Assembly: GCA_002353975.1 (NCBI GenBank)
Contig: DEKQ01000064.1
Coordinates: 1 to 15,893, forward strand
Direction: 5' to 3'
Length of the DNA stretch: 15,893 bases
DNA from: Prevotellaceae bacterium UBA2718
GTDB taxonomy: Bacteria; Bacteroidota; Bacteroidia; Bacteroidales; Bacteroidaceae
Shown: positions 13,045 through 15,893 of the stretch, piece after piece
Layout of the letters: every line of letters begins with the position of its first letter
Position numbering within the stretch: the stretch's first letter is position 1
The notes under the pieces: generated by a model
The model's input: only the letters and a program-made list of their open reading frames with translations
Databases searched by the model: none
Told to the model about the DNA's origin: nothing
Program-made: the position numbers and the translations under genes

Positions 13045-13045
13045 A
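12999..13045 (-). terminator. Rho-independent terminator after the HEPN gene
   Basis: On the minus strand TTGCCGTGAATTTTGC (13030-13045) and its exact complement (13007-13022) form a 16-bp perfect stem with a 7-base loop, followed by T8 (12999-13006). It lies 25 bases after the HEPN stop codon. Confidence 0.95.
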
Positions 13046-13069
13046 AGGATACGAAGATATCCTATGTAC

Positions 13070-13474
13070 TTAGTTGTTTCCAGAGATGAAGTTGGCAATT
13101 TTAGTGATAAGTTTTTGTGCAGGCTCTATCATCGGTTCTATTTCCTGCTGTGTTGCTGAAAACGAACAGTTATAGTCACTGTTATTTCTCATAACTTGCA
13201 GGTCTGAATAGAGCCTTCCGTCTTCTGAACTGAAAATTCCCGTACGTATGTAGTAATTCCCAAATAATGATATGGCACCACGATGAGTGTTTACAGGATG
13301 ACCGTCATTTATCAGCAGAGCATTCACCGCATGGAAAACAGCATAGTAAAGTCTGTTGGCTATATTGTCCCAATATCCCAGTTTCCGCAATTCAGGGATT
13401 TGCTCCATCGTTTTATTGGCTTTATCAAGTTCAAGACTTACGATAATCCTGCGCTCGTCATCATTCAGGCTCAT
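13070..13474 (-). CDS. HEPN-domain protein, probable toxin partner
   Basis: A 134-aa all-helical HEPN-domain protein (PF05168-like). The N-terminal helix pair carries YWDNIANRLYYAVFHAVNALL (34-54), typical of HEPN proteins encoded next to minimal nucleotidyltransferases. In HepT-type RNases the active motif is Arg-x4-6-His. Here the corresponding site is RNNSDY (96-101), with a tyrosine where histidine would be, as seen in some HEPN subfamilies, so RNase activity is uncertain. The gene overlaps the upstream nucleotidyltransferase gene by 4 bases (ATGA), showing tight translational coupling. It ends just before a perfect terminator. The context indicates a HEPN/MNT toxin-antitoxin-like module; function in this subgroup is inferred. 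Confidence 0.85.
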   Translation of the reverse strand: MSLNDDERRIIVSLELDKANKTMEQIPELRKLGYWDNIANRLYYAVFHAVNALLINDGHPVNTHRGAISLFGNYYIRTGIFSSEDGRLYSDLQVMRNNSDYNCSFSATQQEIEPMIEPAQKLITKIANFISGNN

Positions 13475-13785
13475 AGTAATACTATTTTATCACGTTCTAC
13501 ATTTTTGTAATAAGGAAGGTAAGTCCAGGCATCCCATTGACTTTTCGTATAAAGAGAGGGATTCATCTCTTCCCCTATCTCCCATCCATATTCTCTGAAA
13601 GGATAGGTAACACCATAGTCGGCAGCATCCAATGCCCGCTTATCCAAAAGAATAAGCAAATCCCAGTCAGAGCCGTCATGGAAATCGCCACGTGCCCTTG
13701 AGCCATATAAGAACAAGGTGCTACCTGGGGGCAATGTCTTCATTGCCACACGTTTAATACCGTCTATAACTTCGTTTTTCTCCAT
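13471..13785 (-). CDS. Minimal nucleotidyltransferase (MNT) domain protein
   Basis: A 104-aa DNA polymerase beta-superfamily nucleotidyltransferase. The signature GSRARGDFHDGSDWDLLIL (28-46) gives the Gly-Ser pair and the metal-binding Asp40 and Asp42. The third acidic residue may be Glu69 or Glu72 in YGWEIGEEM, where many relatives have Asp. In characterised MntA/HepT systems the nucleotidyltransferase is the antitoxin and AMPylates a tyrosine of the HEPN toxin. Here the gene precedes the HEPN gene and overlaps it by 4 bases. It is transcribed from a strong promoter (13845-13875) placed right behind the rpoC terminator, with a leader of about 50 nt. Confidence 0.88.
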   Translation of the reverse strand: MEKNEVIDGIKRVAMKTLPPGSTLFLYGSRARGDFHDGSDWDLLILLDKRALDAADYGVTYPFREYGWEIGEEMNPSLYTKSQWDAWTYLPYYKNVERDKIVLL

Positions 13786-13844
13786 AACTACCTATGTTAG
13801 GGGTGACAGAAGGGAAACCATAATTATCTGACATCCTTCCGCTG

Positions 13845-13875
13845 CAAAATTACAAATTATTTATTGAACAGCAAA
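13845..13875 (-). promoter_or_regulatory. Promoter of the MNT-HEPN operon
   Basis: On the minus strand TAATTTTG (13845-13852) with TTTG (13872-13875) 19 bases upstream, an exact Bacteroidetes promoter. The -33 box is the end of the T tract of the rpoC terminator. Predicted start near 13838. Confidence 0.85.
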
Positions 13876-13917
13876 AAAAATGCCGTGAATTTTGCTGATG
13901 ATGCAAAATTCACGGCA
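13873..13917 (-). terminator. Rho-independent terminator of rpoC
   Basis: A perfect 15-bp stem (13903-13917 with 13881-13895) around a 7-base loop, followed on the minus strand by T8 (13873-13880). It lies 35 bases after the rpoC stop codon and should end the rpoBC transcript before the accessory genes. Confidence 0.95.
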
Positions 13918-13952
13918 GATAAGATTTATATTCCTACTTAGAGCGGATGCTC

Positions 13953-15893
13953 TTAGTTTCTGTACTCAAAGACGTTCTGGCGGCTCATCACCTTGCGGTC
14001 CATGTCTTCACGTGAGCCTACGATGATCTTCTCAAACTCGCGCAAACCTGTTCCGGCTGGGATGAGGTGACCGCAGATTACGTTCTCCTTCATGCCCTGC
14101 AGGTAGTCGCTCTTCCTGCGGATGGCTGCCTCGTTGAGCACCTTCGTCGTCTCCTGGAAGGAAGCGGCTGACATGAAGCTCTTCGTGTGGAGTGCGGCAC
14201 GCGTGATACCCTGCAGGATCTGTGTAGATGTGGCAGGCACGGCATCGCGAACCACTACCGGCTTGAGGTCACGGCGCTTGAGGAAGGCGTTCTCGTCACG
14301 CAGCTTACGGGCGGTGACGATCTGTCCCGGGTGGAGATTCTCTGAGTCACCGGCGTCAACGACAACCTTCTTGCCCCAGATGCGGTCGTTCTCCTCGCGG
14401 AAGTCGAGCTTATCGACGATGTCGCTCTCAAGGAAGCAGGTGTCGCCAGGCTCGTTGATCTGAACCTTACGCATCATCTGGCGCACGATAATCTCAAAGT
14501 GCTTGTCGTTGATGCGCACACCCTGCAGGCGGTAAACGTCCTGCACCTCGTTGACGATGTACTCCTGAACGGCTGTCAGACCCTTGATCTGGAGGATGTC
14601 GTTAGGCGTGATGACACCAGCAGAGAGCGGCGTTCCGGCACGCACGGCATCGCGGTCCTGAACCAGCAGCTGCTTGGATGTAGGCACGAGGTACTTACGC
14701 TGCTCACCAGTCTTAGAGGTAACGGTGATTTCGCGGTTGGCACGCTTGAGCTGAGGATTGATAGACACCTCACCATCAATCTCGCTGACAACAGCAGGGT
14801 TGGATGGGTTGCGGGCCTCGAAGAGCTCTGTGACACGTGGCAGACCACCGGTGATGTCGCCGGCGCGGGCTGCGGAACGTGGTATCTTAACGAGGGTCTC
14901 ACCGGTGCTGACCTTCTTCTTCAGCTTGTTGTCGGTATCGAATACTGCTATGTGACCGTCAACAGGGAGGTTATAGGTGCCCAGAACCTCGCCGTTGGTA
15001 CCCAAGATGTCGAGGGTAGGTATCATAGAGCGATCCTTAGACTCAATGATGATGTGCTCGGTCATACCAGTAGAATCATCGGTCTCAGCCTTGTAGGTCT
15101 GGCCCTCAACGAAGTCATTGAGGCGTATCTTACCTGCAAACTCCGTGACGATGACGGCATTGAACGGATCCCACTTGGCTATAACGTCGCCGCGCTTCAC
15201 CACATCGCCGCTCTTGAAGTAGAGCGAAGAGCCGTAAGGCACAGGCACGGTAGAGAGCACGATGCCGGTATTCTGGTCAATGAAGCGGCACTCAGACAGA
15301 CGGCTGACTACCATTTCGCACTTCACATCGCCGCCCGTAGCATCGTCCTTCTCGGTGAATGGCACAGTGCGGAGCTCATCAAACTCAATCTTTGCCTCCT
15401 CATAGTTACACTTGATGTTGGCATTGACAGCCGCACCACCGGCGATACCACCGGCGTGGAACGTACGGAGGGTAAGCTGTGTACCAGGCTCACCAATGGC
15501 CTGAGCGGCAATGACACCGACGGCCTCGCCCTTCTGAACCATGCGCTGGGTAGCCAGGTTGCGGCCATAGCACTTCTTGCAGACCCCCTGACGCGACTCG
15601 CAGGTAAGCACGGAACGAATGTCAACAGACTCAATGCCTGCGTCCTCGATGGCCTTGGCACGGGCTTCGTTGATCTCCTCGCCTGCCGGACAGATGAGGG
15701 CACCGGTGTGAGGATTGGTGACATCGTGAACGCTGACACGGCCAAGGATACGGTCATAGAGGCTGGAGATGACGTCATCACCATTCTTGATGGCCGTGCA
15801 GGTGAGGCCACGCAATGTGCCGCAGTCGTCCTCAGTGATGATAACATCGTGAGAAACATCCACGAGACGACGTGTGAGGTAACCGGCATCGGC
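13953..15893 (-). CDS. rpoC: RNA polymerase beta' subunit, C-terminal part (runs off the window)
   Basis: The last 646 codons of beta', the largest subunit of RNA polymerase. The first visible residues (ADAGYLTRRLVDVSHDV) are the conserved entry to the second zinc site; its four cysteines are visible in EDDCGTL and in CESRQGVCKKC. The trigger-loop region GEAVGVIAAQAIGEPGTQLT, ending in RTFHAGG, follows. The central part is the longer, less conserved beta' jaw region. The C-terminus carries RAALHTKSFMSAASFQETTKVL and ENVICGHLIPAGTG, both highly conserved. The protein ends FEYRN just before a strong terminator. An internal GTG near 15863 is not a start, because the frame continues past the window edge. 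Confidence 0.99.
   Translation of the reverse strand, partial: ADAGYLTRRLVDVSHDVIITEDDCGTLRGLTCTAIKNGDDVISSLYDRILGRVSVHDVTNPHTGALICPAGEEINEARAKAIEDAGIESVDIRSVLTCESRQGVCKKCYGRNLATQRMVQKGEAVGVIAAQAIGEPGTQLTLRTFHAGGIAGGAAVNANIKCNYEEAKIEFDELRTVPFTEKDDATGGDVKCEMVVSRLSECRFIDQNTGIVLSTVPVPYGSSLYFKSGDVVKRGDVIAKWDPFNAVIVTEFAGKIRLNDFVEGQTYKAETDDSTGMTEHIIIESKDRSMIPTLDILGTNGEVLGTYNLPVDGHIAVFDTDNKLKKKVSTGETLVKIPRSAARAGDITGGLPRVTELFEARNPSNPAVVSEIDGEVSINPQLKRANREITVTSKTGEQRKYLVPTSKQLLVQDRDAVRAGTPLSAGVITPNDILQIKGLTAVQEYIVNEVQDVYRLQGVRINDKHFEIIVRQMMRKVQINEPGDTCFLESDIVDKLDFREENDRIWGKKVVVDAGDSENLHPGQIVTARKLRDENAFLKRRDLKPVVVRDAVPATSTQILQGITRAALHTKSFMSAASFQETTKVLNEAAIRRKSDYLQGMKENVICGHLIPAGTGLREFEKIIVGSREDMDRKVMSRQNVFEYRN

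Larger units (their letters stand above)
13843..13917. repeat. Terminator-promoter module, copy B
   Basis: About 75 bases nearly identical to copy A (12969-13044). It contains the rpoC terminator hairpin, the T8 tract and the promoter of the nucleotidyltransferase gene. Homologous recombination between the copies would remove the two-gene cassette and leave one intact module. Confidence 0.9.

Overview
The window looks like chromosomal DNA of a Bacteroidales bacterium, most likely Prevotella or a close relative (Prevotellaceae). The reasons are the S12 N-terminus, repeated matches to the Bacteroidetes promoter (-7 box TAnnTTTG, with TTG/TTTG 19-20 bases upstream), a PCMF lipoprotein, a secreted protein with a Prevotella-style C-terminal tail, a C10 protease fused to BspA-type leucine-rich repeats, and weak Shine-Dalgarno sites at most starts. 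Every supported gene lies on the minus strand, so transcription runs from high to low coordinates.

The ends are housekeeping genes. The right end is the C-terminal 646 codons of rpoC (13953-15893). The left end is the first 55 codons of rpsL (1-167). In many Bacteroidales these belong to one neighbourhood (rpoB-rpoC-rpsL-rpsG-fusA). Here about 13.8 kb of accessory DNA lies between them.

From upstream to downstream the intervening region holds the following. (a) A two-gene nucleotidyltransferase/HEPN pair (13471-13785 and 13070-13474, 4-base overlap), likely toxin-antitoxin. It is flanked by two ~76-base copies, about 92% identical, of a terminator-plus-promoter module. (b) A ~220-nt structured leader RNA (about 12745-12964) with a three-way-junction fold that competes with a terminator hairpin and a T7 tract. 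This is the best candidate here for an undescribed regulatory element. (c) The 750-aa secreted protein it would control (10395-12647), followed by an unannotated 54-aa gene (10204-10368). (d) About 750 bases of repeat-rich DNA without a convincing gene (9451-10203): a 22-base tandem array ending in a 16-bp perfect hairpin, flanking inverted repeats, and a MITE-like inverted-repeat element. (e) An AAA-ATPase-like/PD-(D/E)XK protein (7909-9450) and a C10 cysteine protease with leucine-rich repeats (6430-7833). (f) A tightly coupled PCMF lipoprotein and outer-membrane beta-barrel pair (5076-6263, 4306-5070) ending in a strong terminator. (g) A uronate/pectin operon: SDR mannonate oxidoreductase, mannonate dehydratase UxuA and a GH28 polygalacturonase (3375-4181, 1999-3285, 431-1867).

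The cell-surface and secreted proteins (PCMF, beta-barrel, C10-LRR, 750-aa protein) and the GH28/uronate genes fit a glycan-degrading gut or oral anaerobe. All assignments come from reading the sequence by eye. No database search or folding software was used.
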